DNA of 50,347 bases from Sphingomicrobium sp. Lineage in GTDB: Bacteria > Pseudomonadota > Alphaproteobacteria > Sphingomonadales > Sphingomonadaceae. Within the stretch, counting starts at the first letter, position 1; every line of letters begins with the position of its first letter. The position numbers were made by a program, and so were the translations under genes. The notes under the pieces were generated by a model. That model had not been told where the DNA came from and ran no database searches. It saw only the letters and a list, made by a program, of their open reading frames with translations. The stretch spans positions 1-50,347 of the forward strand of contig JAUJOV010000018.1 of NCBI GenBank assembly GCA_030447545.1, given 5' to 3'. Positions 18,329 through 26,646 of the stretch are shown here, in pieces.

Positions 18329-19309
18329 TTAAGCCGCCAGGCGGACGAACGAGAGCGGCTGCGCGGGGCTGAGGATCACCGGGCGGCCGATCTGCGTGCG
18401 GAACATTTCGCCGTCGAGGATCAGGTCGCTGTTCTCGCCCTCGATGCTGATCTCGTCGGCCTGCTCGAAATGCACTCCGCTCAGGGTGGCGCGCCCGAGC
18501 TTGCCCCGGAGAGTCGCCACGAACGCCCTCAGGACCGAAGCCGGCCGCTCCTCCACCGCGAGCATTTTGAGGCCGCCGCTCCTGGATCCCGCAACCTCGC
18601 TCGAAAGCAGCAGCTTTTCGAGCGTGGTGACGGCGAGCACGGAGAAACGCCCGCTGATCATGCCCCCCTTCTCGCGCACCGACACGCTGAGCGGCCTGGC
18701 GTCGGGCGGGAGGAAGCCGGCTTTCACCCGCAGCAGCAGCTTCGCCACCAGTGCGACCGCGGTGATCACATGCGCAACGCTGTTGGGAAGGCCCAACGGG
18801 TAGATCTTGTGCCTGCAGTAGAGCATCGTGTCGGCAAGGCCGGCGCCGCCGAGGAACATGCCGATGACCGGGCGATCGTCGCCGTCCCTGCCGTGCCTGA
18901 GCGCGATCAGCTCGCGCGGCACGATGTAGCGCTCAAGGTCGCCCTGGGCGATCTCCACCAGCCGCTCGAGCGCGCGGATGGGGTCGCCCTGCGCCCCGAG
19001 GTCGAGCGCGATGAGGTTGGTCTTGCCGTTCGGCAGCACCGCGACCGGCGGCGACTCGCTTCCGAAATGGCCGCCGTTGTACATTTCGGTCAAGGCCGCC
19101 TGGACGGTGCCGTCACCGCCGTTGATGATCAGCATCTTGGGCCGGACGCGCGCGATGGTCCTCAGCGCGTCGCCGATCTGCTCGGCGCGCTCCACCTCGT
19201 AGTGGAAAATGTCGGGATGCTCGGCGCAATAGTCGCGGATCCGCGACAGCTGCGCGAGATTGCCAGTCGACTTGGGGTTCGAGAGCAAAGCGATGCGGGG
19301 ACGCGGCAT
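18329..19309 (-). CDS. Diacylglycerol-kinase-family lipid kinase, candidate ceramide kinase
   Basis: 326 residues. DAGK catalytic features: IALLSNPKSTGN, the nucleotide loop LIINGGDGTVQAALTEM, VLPNGKTNLIALDLG, then a beta-sandwich domain ending DEISIEGENSDLILDGE. It phosphorylates a lipid hydroxyl with ATP at the inner membrane. The neighbourhood (Spt, ACP, CerR, nucleotidyltransferase) makes ceramide the best guess, as for Caulobacter CpgB; diacylglycerol or long-chain base are alternatives. Its stop is separated by 2 bp from the downstream nucleotidyltransferase start, so they form one operon. Confidence 0.72.
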   Translation of the reverse strand: MPRPRIALLSNPKSTGNLAQLSRIRDYCAEHPDIFHYEVERAEQIGDALRTIARVRPKMLIINGGDGTVQAALTEMYNGGHFGSESPPVAVLPNGKTNLIALDLGAQGDPIRALERLVEIAQGDLERYIVPRELIALRHGRDGDDRPVIGMFLGGAGLADTMLYCRHKIYPLGLPNSVAHVITAVALVAKLLLRVKAGFLPPDARPLSVSVREKGGMISGRFSVLAVTTLEKLLLSSEVAGSRSGGLKMLAVEERPASVLRAFVATLRGKLGRATLSGVHFEQADEISIEGENSDLILDGEMFRTQIGRPVILSPAQPLSFVRLAA

Positions 19310-19519
19310 GCCTAGGCCCCGAGCGCAGCCGCGCGCGGCGCGGGAGCTTGTGAAGTTCGCAGCAGGACGGCCGGGGAACGCAATTTCAGCATGAATTCAG
19401 ACGACCATCCGCTATTAAGCCCAGACGTGGGCCAAGCACCGGTCACGAAGGTACATCGGCCCACGTCGCTCTGTCGGTCCGCTTTGCGGCTAAATCATGG
19501 TGTTGGGACGACATAATCC

Positions 19520-20716
19520 GTGCCGCTTTCGCTGATCGACCGATACCTGGCGCGAAACATCGCCGTGCCGCTGCTGGGCACGCTGATCCTTGCGGCGATG
19601 CTGCTGGTGCTCGACAAGATGCTTCGCCTGTTCGACTTCGTCGTCACCACCGGCGGGCCGGTCAGCGTCGTGTGGCAGATGCTCGCCAATCTGATCCCTG
19701 AATATTTCTCGCTCGGGATCCCGCTCGGGCGTCTGCTCGGCGGCCTGCTCGCCTGTCGCTAGCTCGCCTTGTCGTCGGAGCTCGACGCCCTGCGCGGGAT
19801 CGGCTTCGGCTTCGGCCGCCTGCTGCGCGTGCCCTACGCCTATGCGGTCGTGCTGTTGCTCCTCAACCTGTTCATCGTCGGCTGGGTGCAGCCGTGGTCC
19901 CACTATGGCTATGAGCGGCTTCGCTTCGACCTGAGCTCGGGCGCGCTCGGCGCGTCGATGAAGGTCGGCGAGTTCAACCAGCTCGGCAAGCGCTTCACGC
20001 TGAGGATCGACCGCAGCGAAAACGAGGGGACCCAGCTGCACGGCATCTTCGTCCAGATGGACGACAAGTCGGGCATGTCGGTCGCTGCGACCGCACGGCA
20101 CGGCCGGTTCCTGTCGACCGATGATCCCGACACCATCCTGTTCCGCCTGGAGAACGGCAGGCTGATCCAGGACTCGCCGGGCTTTCCGGCGCCGCGAACG
20201 CTGACCTTCGACCTGTACGACCGGCCGAACAGCCTGCCGCCGATCGACCGCTTCCGCGGCCGCGGGCACGAGGAGCTGCAGGAGCTGACGATTCCCGAGC
20301 TCATGCGCCACGCCTACGCCCGGCCGGGACCGCGCGACGAGCGGCTGGCGGCACAGGCGCAGCTCCACTTCCGCCTGGTCGAAGTGCTGATGATGCTGAT
20401 GATCCCGCTGCTCGCGGTCGCGCTCGCCGTGCCGCCGAAGCGAAGCACGTCCTCGCTCGGCATCTTCGTGGGCATCGTGATCATCGTCGCCTATCACAAG
20501 GTCAACCAGTACGCCGAGCAGATGGGCGCGCAGGGCCGCATCGACCCGGTGCTCGCGCTGTGGATTCCGCTGATCCTGCTCTCGGCGATGATCTACTGGA
20601 TGTACCACGTGCTCGCCCATCGGCCCGGCGGTCAGCCGATCGGAGCACTCGAGCGAGCGTTCGCTCAACTCGCGCGCGGCGCGCGCAGGCTGATGCGGAG
20701 GCTGGGGCGCGCTTGA
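19520..20716 (+). CDS. lptF: LptF-type LPS export permease (one in-frame amber)
   Basis: GTG start 19520; one frame throughout, broken only by TAG at 19760-19762 (GGLLACR*LALSSELDALRG). Relatives carry Lys or Arg there, so a single substitution explains it. Six TM segments in the YjgP/YjgQ pattern (IAVPLLGTLILAAMLLVLD; YAVVLLLLNLFIVGW; three near the C-terminus) surround a periplasmic beta-jellyroll (about residues 130-270). With LptG and the ATPase LptB it extracts LPS from the inner membrane. Its stop overlaps lptG (ATGA). The essential role and intact remainder argue for a base-call error. Confidence 0.88.
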
Positions 20717-21810
20717 TGAGCCTTCGCATATTCCCGTCGCGCCGAGTGGCGCTCTACACGATGAAGCTGTTCATCACTCGCAGCCTCGCGGTGCTGGTCG
20801 GCCTCGTCATGATCCTGATGATGCTCGACCTGCTCGGCGAATCCGGCAAGATCCTGGCCGTTCCGGGCAATGGCGAAGCGGACCTGTGGCGCTACGTGTC
20901 GCTTCGTGTTCCTGTCCTGATCTCGCGCTTCCTGCCCTTCTCGGTGCTCCTGGGAACGCTGATCGCCTTTGCCGGGCTCAACCAGCACAGCGAGGTGGTA
21001 GCGATGAAGGCCGCCGGCATATCCGCGCACCAGTTGATCGCGCCGCTGATGGTCGCGAGCCTGGTGCTCGCGGGCGCACTGTTCGCGTTCAACGAGACGG
21101 TGGTGGTCAACTCCTCCCGCGCCGTCGAGGCGTGGAGCGACAATGATTACGAGCCGGTGCCGCCGGAAAGCGGGATCCTCACGAACGTCTGGCTGCTGCA
21201 CGAGGGCGACCTGCTCCAGGCGCGACACGTCGGAGGGCGGGGCCCGGATTTCCACGCGGAGGGCGTGAGGCTCTATGACCGCGAGGTCGGAACGCTTCGG
21301 CGCATCATCCAGGCGGAGCACGCGCAGCCGCAGGACGGCGCGTGGAAGCTGACGAACGTCAGGGTCTATGATTCGACCATGAACGTCGTGCGCCTGCAGC
21401 CCGAAATGAGGGCGCTTGCGGGACTCGAGCCCGACCAGCTGAGGCTCGCCAAGGTCGATCCGGAGAAACTCGACTTCTGGACGTTGAGGGAGCGCATCGC
21501 CGAGCTCGAGCAGGCGGGCCGGCGCTCAGACGCGGCCAAAGCCGGCCTGTGGCACAAGATTTCGGGGCCGCTGTCGACGGTGCTGATGCCGCTGCTTGCC
21601 GCGACCGCGGCGTTCGGCCTCGCCCGCTCGGGCCAGGTGCTGCTGCGCGCAAGCGTCGGAATGGCGCTCGGCTTCGCCTATTTCGTTGCGGACAATTTCA
21701 GCCTGGCGATGGGCAATGTCGGCGCTTACCCGCCGCTGCTCGCCGCCTGGGCGCCGTTCATCCTGTTCCTGCTGGTCGGGGAGACGGTGCTGATCCGAAG
21801 CGAGGAGTGA
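20716..21810 (+). CDS. lptG: LptG-type LPS export permease
   Basis: 364 residues; intact. TM1 LAVLVGLVMILMMLDLLGESG, less one residue, carries the LptG-type start; LISRFLPFSVLLGTLIAF and SEVVAMKAAGIS form the coupling-helix region; a periplasmic jellyroll follows (about 135-265), then C-terminal TMs. Forms a heterodimer with LptF. Sphingomonads keep Lpt components although they make glycosphingolipid rather than LPS; position beside the sphingolipid genes suggests a changed cargo. Ends directly against the convergent desaturase gene. Confidence 0.92.
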   Translation: MSLRIFPSRRVALYTMKLFITRSLAVLVGLVMILMMLDLLGESGKILAVPGNGEADLWRYVSLRVPVLISRFLPFSVLLGTLIAFAGLNQHSEVVAMKAAGISAHQLIAPLMVASLVLAGALFAFNETVVVNSSRAVEAWSDNDYEPVPPESGILTNVWLLHEGDLLQARHVGGRGPDFHAEGVRLYDREVGTLRRIIQAEHAQPQDGAWKLTNVRVYDSTMNVVRLQPEMRALAGLEPDQLRLAKVDPEKLDFWTLRERIAELEQAGRRSDAAKAGLWHKISGPLSTVLMPLLAATAAFGLARSGQVLLRASVGMALGFAYFVADNFSLAMGNVGAYPPLLAAWAPFILFLLVGETVLIRSEE

Positions 21811-22923
21811 TCAGCCGCGCGTCGCCTGCTGCCACGAGCTTGCCGCGAGCTGGCCGGCGAGGCGCGACAGGCCCGAATGGCTCGAGCGGTGGTAGACCGA
21901 GTCGGGATCGAGCGCCGCGCTGAGCCGGCGGTGCGCTTCGCCCAGTGCGTGATACGGCAGGCCCGGCAGCAGGTGGTGGAGCGCGTGATAGCGAAGGCCC
22001 ACCGGCGCCCACAGCACGGGCAGCGTGGCCGGCGGCGGCACGTTGACGCTGTCGAGGAACTGGGCGGTGACGCTCATCGGCTCGCCGTCATTTTCCCACA
22101 GATGGGCGGCGAGCGTGCGCACCTGGTTGAGCAGCATCACGCCGGAGTGAACGCCGAGGAAGATCAAGAAGGCGCGTAGCGGCACGGCGCCGCTGATCAC
22201 CAGGGCCAGCAAGGTGATCGCCCAGGCGCTCGCTGCGGCCTCTTGCACCGCCCACTGGCGCCTGAACCCGCCTTCGGGCTGCGGACGCCGGAACTGCGGA
22301 TTGATCTGCAGACCCGAGTAGCGCGCCACGATGATCCGCCGGAGGCGGGACGACAGCAGCGACAGCGGCGCCAGGACGGCGAAACGGATCAGCATTCCGA
22401 CCGGAGCGAGCGCAGCGGCGACCAGGAACAGCGGCAGGGTCCAGGGCTTCATCAGCGCCAGCGGCAGATATTCGGGATCATCGAGGGTGCCGTAATAGCG
22501 CTTCGCGTGATGCTGATTGTGGACTCCCTCGTAGAGGAAGGATGGCACCAGCAGCGGAATGCCGACCAGCGCATTCCACCCGGTGCGGAAGCCCGGCACC
22601 GCACGCTGCTTGAGGTGGGTCACCTCGTGAATGAAGCTCCCGGCGCGGTACAGCGCGAGGATCGCGACCAGGCCGGCCGCGAGCGTCAGCGCAGTCGAGC
22701 CCGCGAAGAATGCGGCGGCCATCGCCCCGTAGCCCACGAGCACCGAGCCGATCAGGTCGGCCCAGTAGATCGTCGCCCTGGGCAGGTTGAGGTCGCGAGT
22801 CAGGTCGGCGGCGGCCTTGAGCATCGCCTTGTCGTCGGCCGCGCTGCGCCGGACGGCACCGCGCACTTCCGGTGCGGCCGCCTCGCCCGCGCGCTGAAGC
22901 GTGTTGATTGAAACGTAAGTCAT
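21811..22923 (-). CDS. Membrane fatty-acid desaturase
   Basis: 370 residues with three histidine boxes: HEVTH (about residue 99), HNQHH (about 132) and a C-terminal RYHALHHLLP, giving the eight di-iron ligands of membrane desaturases/hydroxylases. At least four hydrophobic segments (LIGSVLVGYGAMAAAFFAG, and three more). It introduces a double bond or hydroxyl into an acyl chain using O2. In this neighbourhood it could act on the sphingolipid acyl or base chain, though a phospholipid desaturase role is equally compatible. Start ATG 22923 (MTYVSINTLQRAG). Confidence 0.85.
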   Translation of the reverse strand: MTYVSINTLQRAGEAAAPEVRGAVRRSAADDKAMLKAAADLTRDLNLPRATIYWADLIGSVLVGYGAMAAAFFAGSTALTLAAGLVAILALYRAGSFIHEVTHLKQRAVPGFRTGWNALVGIPLLVPSFLYEGVHNQHHAKRYYGTLDDPEYLPLALMKPWTLPLFLVAAALAPVGMLIRFAVLAPLSLLSSRLRRIIVARYSGLQINPQFRRPQPEGGFRRQWAVQEAAASAWAITLLALVISGAVPLRAFLIFLGVHSGVMLLNQVRTLAAHLWENDGEPMSVTAQFLDSVNVPPPATLPVLWAPVGLRYHALHHLLPGLPYHALGEAHRRLSAALDPDSVYHRSSHSGLSRLAGQLAASSWQQATRG

Positions 22924-23018
22924 GTTCGCGTCGTATGTGGCGGGAGATAGTGGCGCGAAAGTGGCGTCGCAACGGCACTCGGCTGGCGATTGGCGAAGGA
23001 GCGCGCTAGCCAGCCGCG

Positions 23019-24161
23019 ATGAGCTCCGCTGCGCTGACCGTACGGCCGGTCGCTACCAAAGCCGACCGCAAGGCGTTCGTCGACTTCGCCTGGGACGCAT
23101 ACCGCGGCGACCCGGCCTGGGTGCCGCCGCTCAAGGACGAAGTCCACGGACTTCTGAACCCGAAGAAGAACCCGTGGTTCGGCCATGCCCGCGCCCAGCT
23201 CTGGCTTGCCGAGCGCGGCGGCCGCGTGGTGGGCCGGATCAGCGGACAGGTCGACGAGCTCGTCCAGACGCACATGGCCGAAGGGACGGGCCAGTGGGGC
23301 CTGTTCGAGGCGCTGGACGGAGCGGCGGCCGCGGCGCTGATCGCAGCCGCCGAGGACTGGCTTCGGGCCGAGGTAATGACTCGCGCGCTCGGCCCTTTCA
23401 GCCTGTCGATCTGGGACGAGCTGGGGCTCGAGATCCACGGCCACGAAGAACCGCCCACGGCGATGATGGGCCACCATCGGCCCGAGTATCGCGCGTGGAT
23501 CGAGGCCGCGGGTTACACCAAGGCTGCGGACCTGCTGACCTACCAGGCGGAGATTTCGAGCTGGGCAGACCCGATGGTCATCCGGCTGATCCAGGCGGGT
23601 GAACGCAACCCGCGGATCCGCATCCGCAAGGTCGACAAGGCGCGCTTCGCCCAGGAGGCGGAAGTGATCATGGGCCTGCTCAACGATGCCTGGTCGCAGA
23701 ACTGGGGCTTCGTTCCGCTGACGGAGGCGGAGATCGCCTATGCAGGCAAGAAGCTGAAGCCGATCATCTACGAGGATCTGGTGCTGGTCGCGGAAGTCGA
23801 TGGCGAGCCCGCCGCCTTCATCCTGTGCATCCCCGACGTCAACGAGCTGATCCGCGACCTCGATGGCGAGCTGTTTCCGCTGGGATGGGCGAAGCTTCTG
23901 TGGCGGCTGAGGAAGCCTCGGACGCGGCGGGCGCGGATACCGCTGATGGGCGTGGCGAAGAAGCTCCACCACTCGCGGCTCGGCACCCAGCTGGCCTTGA
24001 TGCTGATCGAGCAGATCCGGCTGGCGCTGATCGGCAAGTTCGGCATCACCATTGGCGAGTTCGGCTGGATCCTGGAGGAAAATACGGGAATGCTGTCGAT
24101 CGCGGAGCTTCCCGGATCGAGCGTCAATCACCGGTACCGGGTGTTCGAAAAGGCGCTCTAG
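23019..24161 (+). CDS. GNAT-fold acyltransferase, candidate bacterial ceramide synthase (bCerS-like)
   Basis: 380 residues, intact. N-terminal TVRPVATKADRKAFVDFAW and DPAWVPPLKDEV, KNPWFGHARAQLWLAERGG and RVVGRISGQVD are the signature of a two-lobed GNAT family often mislabelled dATP pyrophosphohydrolase. A second lobe follows with AWSQNWGFVPLTEAEIAYA and MGVAKKLHHSRLG. The Caulobacter ceramide synthase that N-acylates 3-ketosphinganine is a GNAT-type acyltransferase encoded close to spt. Size, fold and location fit. I cannot show orthology without a search; another long-chain N-acyltransferase is the alternative. Confidence 0.62.
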   Translation: MSSAALTVRPVATKADRKAFVDFAWDAYRGDPAWVPPLKDEVHGLLNPKKNPWFGHARAQLWLAERGGRVVGRISGQVDELVQTHMAEGTGQWGLFEALDGAAAAALIAAAEDWLRAEVMTRALGPFSLSIWDELGLEIHGHEEPPTAMMGHHRPEYRAWIEAAGYTKAADLLTYQAEISSWADPMVIRLIQAGERNPRIRIRKVDKARFAQEAEVIMGLLNDAWSQNWGFVPLTEAEIAYAGKKLKPIIYEDLVLVAEVDGEPAAFILCIPDVNELIRDLDGELFPLGWAKLLWRLRKPRTRRARIPLMGVAKKLHHSRLGTQLALMLIEQIRLALIGKFGITIGEFGWILEENTGMLSIAELPGSSVNHRYRVFEKAL

Positions 24162-24934
24162 CTTTCGAGCTCGACCCATGTCGGCGCGTGGTCCGACGCC
24201 TTCTCCTGAGCGCGCGCCCATTTGTCGACGCCGGCCCCGAGCAGCCGGTCGGCGGCCTCGGGCGAGCAGAGCAGGTGGTCGATGCGGAAGCCCGCGTCGC
24301 GCTGCCAGCAGCCGGCGGTATAGTCCCAGAAGGTGTAGAGCCGGGCCTCGTCGGGGTGAAAGGCGCGCAGAGCGTCGGTCCAGCCCTGGTGGAGGATCCT
24401 GCGCCACCGGGCGCGGGTCTCCGGCTGGACCAGAGCGTCGTGGGCCGCGGCGCGCATCGAGAAGACGTCGCGGTCCTCGGGCACGACGTTCCAGTCGCCG
24501 GCGAGGATCACCGGCCGCTCCTCCTCGAGAAGCTCGAGCGCGTGCGCCTCGAGCCGCTGCATCCAGCGCAGCTTGTAGTCGAACTTCTCGGTGCCGATGG
24601 GATTGCCGTTCGGCAGATAGAGCGAGGCGACGACGAGGCCGCAGGTCTCGGCCTCGATATAGCGGCTGTGGGTATCGTCAGGGTCGCCGGGAAGGCCGAC
24701 GCGGCGAAGCTTGGGCGTATCGCCGCGCACCAGGATGGCGACGCCGTTGAACCCCTTCTGCCCGTGCCAGACCGCTCCGTATCCCGCGCCCTCGGTGTCC
24801 GCGATGGGAATCGAATCGTCGGCGCATTTCAGTTCCTGGAGGCACAGGACGTCGGGCTTCTCCCGCTCGAGCCATTCGATCAGGCGCGGCAGCCGCGCGC
24901 GGATTCCGTTGAGGTTGAAGGTCGCGAGCTTCAC
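24158..24934 (-). CDS. xth: Exodeoxyribonuclease III (AP endonuclease)
   Basis: 258 residues, MKLATFNLNGIRARLPRLIEW less one residue. Catalytic elements: CLQELKC (metal-binding Glu), YLPNGNPIGTEKF (catalytic Tyr region), LAGDWNVVPEDRD (Asp/Asn) and SDHAP (Asp-His pair). It cleaves DNA at abasic sites and degrades 3' ends during base-excision repair. Complete. Overlaps the convergent GNAT gene by 4 bp; 10 bp downstream of erpA, probably one transcript. Confidence 0.95.
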   Translation of the reverse strand: MKLATFNLNGIRARLPRLIEWLEREKPDVLCLQELKCADDSIPIADTEGAGYGAVWHGQKGFNGVAILVRGDTPKLRRVGLPGDPDDTHSRYIEAETCGLVVASLYLPNGNPIGTEKFDYKLRWMQRLEAHALELLEEERPVILAGDWNVVPEDRDVFSMRAAAHDALVQPETRARWRRILHQGWTDALRAFHPDEARLYTFWDYTAGCWQRDAGFRIDHLLCSPEAADRLLGAGVDKWARAQEKASDHAPTWVELES

Positions 24935-24944
24935 TTACGCGGCC

Positions 24945-25277
24945 TTAGACCGAAAAGCTGGACCCGCAACCGCAGCCCGAAGCCGCATTGGGATTGGTCA
25001 CGCGAAAGGAGGCGCCGCCCAGGTCCTCGACGAAATCGACCGCCGAGCCGCGCACCAAATCAAGGCTCATGGGATCGACCACGAGCTTGACGCCGTCGGT
25101 TATCGAGACAGCGTCGGTTTGCTCGGGCGCCTCGGCGAGTTCGAACTTGTAGGTGAAACCCGCGCAGCCGCCACCGTCGACGGCGAGCCTCAGGATCGCA
25201 GGCCTGGACTGGCGCGCGGCGATCCACGCCACGCGCCTCGCGGCATTTTCAGTGAGGGTGATGGCGGGCTCGCTCAC
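24945..25277 (-). CDS. erpA: Iron-sulfur cluster insertion protein ErpA (A-type carrier)
   Basis: 110 residues. ITLTENAARRVAWIAAR, then LAVDGGGCAGFTYKFEL and C-terminal NPNAASGCGCGSSFSV supply the three cysteines (CxnCGC) of A-type carriers. Delivers Fe-S clusters to apoproteins. The overall form suits ErpA better than IscA, and there are no isc genes nearby. Upstream of xth. Confidence 0.9.
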   Translation of the reverse strand: MSEPAITLTENAARRVAWIAARQSRPAILRLAVDGGGCAGFTYKFELAEAPEQTDAVSITDGVKLVVDPMSLDLVRGSAVDFVEDLGGASFRVTNPNAASGCGCGSSFSV

Positions 25278-25315
25278 TCGAGCGAGATAGGAACCCAGGC
25301 CCTATTGGGCAATGA

Positions 25316-26272
25316 TCAGCGCTTGCCGCCGTTCGGACCACCGAGCGCGACCGCGTCCATCGACGCGGTGCCGGCGTTGCGCTGCATCGCGAGCAGATAG
25401 TCGGTCGACTTCATGAACGGGATCGGGTTCACCGGGCGGCTGTCGATGCGCACCTCATAGTGGAGGTGGCTGCCGGTCGAGCGGCCGGTCGAGCCCATGT
25501 GGCCGATCAGCTGGCCGCGCTTCACCTGCTGGCCCGGGCCGACCATGATCCGCGACAAGTGGCCGTAGCGGGTCTCGATGCCGCGTCCGTGATTGAGCTT
25601 GATGAGGTTGCCGTAGCCGCCGCTGTTGTAGCCGGCTTCGGAAACGGTGCCGTCCGCGGTCGCATAGATCGGCGTGCCGACGGGGCCGGCGAGATCGATG
25701 CCGGCGTGCATCGCTGCGCCGCCGCGGAACGGGTCCGACCGGACGCCGTAGCCGCTGGTGAAGGCCGCGGTCTTGACCGGCTTGTCGGACGGAACGGCAA
25801 TCGCGCCCGAGGCGAGATTGTCGAGCTTCTTCCAGCTCGAGAACAATTGCTTGAAGGTCGGGTCGCCCTTGCCGTCGAGCGGGCCGCCGCCGCCGGCCTG
25901 GCCCGGCGCTGCGCCATAGAAGCCGAGGCTGCGGAGCGCGGCCGGATCGACGTTCTCGCTGGCAAGCGCAGCGGCGAGTGCCGCCTGGCGCTGCTCGATG
26001 AGCTTGACCTTGCGATCGGTTTCCGCCGCGAGCTTGGCGACATCCGCCGAATAGTCGCCGTCAACCAGAGCAACGGCCGCGGAAGCGGCCGGAGCGGGAG
26101 TCAGCGTGCGGGCAAGCGCGTAGCTCGACCAGGCGACGAGCGCCATGAGAGCGACGAACAGAACGACCTGAATGGAAGCGGAGATGCGGAAGCGGCGCAG
26201 ACGCGTGCCGTCGTGAACGAAAAAGTCCCGATCGCGGAAAAAGCCGCCCGTTGCCGCCAGCACCTTTGTCAT
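25316..26272 (-). CDS. M23-family (LytM) peptidase, membrane-anchored
   Basis: The start is ATG 26272 behind GGAGGG; the frame extends 670 bp further upstream without support. 318 residues: cytoplasmic basic N-terminus, TM at about 30-52 (IQVVLFVALMALVAWSSYALA), a coiled segment (VAKLAAETDRKVKLIEQRQA), then the LytM domain with HAGIDLAGPVGTPIYA (HxxxD), GNLIKLNHG, TRYGHLS and GSHLHYEVR (HxH). All four zinc ligands are present, so it is likely an active DD-endopeptidase acting on peptidoglycan crosslinks. Not followed by an operon partner. Confidence 0.9.
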   Translation of the reverse strand: MTKVLAATGGFFRDRDFFVHDGTRLRRFRISASIQVVLFVALMALVAWSSYALARTLTPAPAASAAVALVDGDYSADVAKLAAETDRKVKLIEQRQAALAAALASENVDPAALRSLGFYGAAPGQAGGGGPLDGKGDPTFKQLFSSWKKLDNLASGAIAVPSDKPVKTAAFTSGYGVRSDPFRGGAAMHAGIDLAGPVGTPIYATADGTVSEAGYNSGGYGNLIKLNHGRGIETRYGHLSRIMVGPGQQVKRGQLIGHMGSTGRSTGSHLHYEVRIDSRPVNPIPFMKSTDYLLAMQRNAGTASMDAVALGGPNGGKR

Positions 26273-26646
26273 GAGCCCTCCGCTCCAAATCCCGAACAGT
26301 CCATGCGCGCATCCACGCGCACGGCCCGAAACACCCTCGATCAACGAGCTCCCCAGCCCCAAATGCCTGCAGAGGGTTGCCCACCGCCTGCTGACGAAGC
26401 GACCCTGACCCGGGTTGGTTAACAAATTCAACCGTGGGCTGCTCTCCTCGGGACGAACCGCCGAATTGGCACGGTGAACCGTTGAATCACTGGCCGCCGC
26501 AGAGGGAACCGACTGGAAATTCGGCTTTGGGAGGCGCGGCCGCGGGAATGTTTCGCGCCGCCTTGCCCATGCCGATTTGGCCGTTAGAACCGGGCGCGGG
26601 CCACGCCGTCCCAACGCGGCGCGTGCTCTCTGCGAGGAGAGTAGAT
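26273..26646 (+). promoter_or_regulatory. serC 5' region with RBS-sequestering hairpin (serC-motif-like leader)
   Basis: 374 bp between divergent genes with no convincing ORF. Just before serC, CTCTC (26626-26630) pairs with GAGAG (26637-26641) around TGCGAG, burying the GGAGAG ribosome-binding site; a GC-rich stem precedes it. Alphaproteobacterial serC genes are known to carry a short conserved leader called the serC RNA motif, and position and form agree with it. This is a structural match by eye, not a covariance-model hit. Confidence 0.45.

Noticed and set aside
26419-26433. CtrA box between the M23 peptidase and serC
   Set aside because: TTAA followed by 7 bases leads to AACC, not TTAA; only half a site in a 374-bp gap, close to chance.
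26434-26646. 71-residue extension of SerC
   Set aside because: The segment overlaps the leader hairpin and is not family-like; TTG 26647 has a well-spaced RBS.
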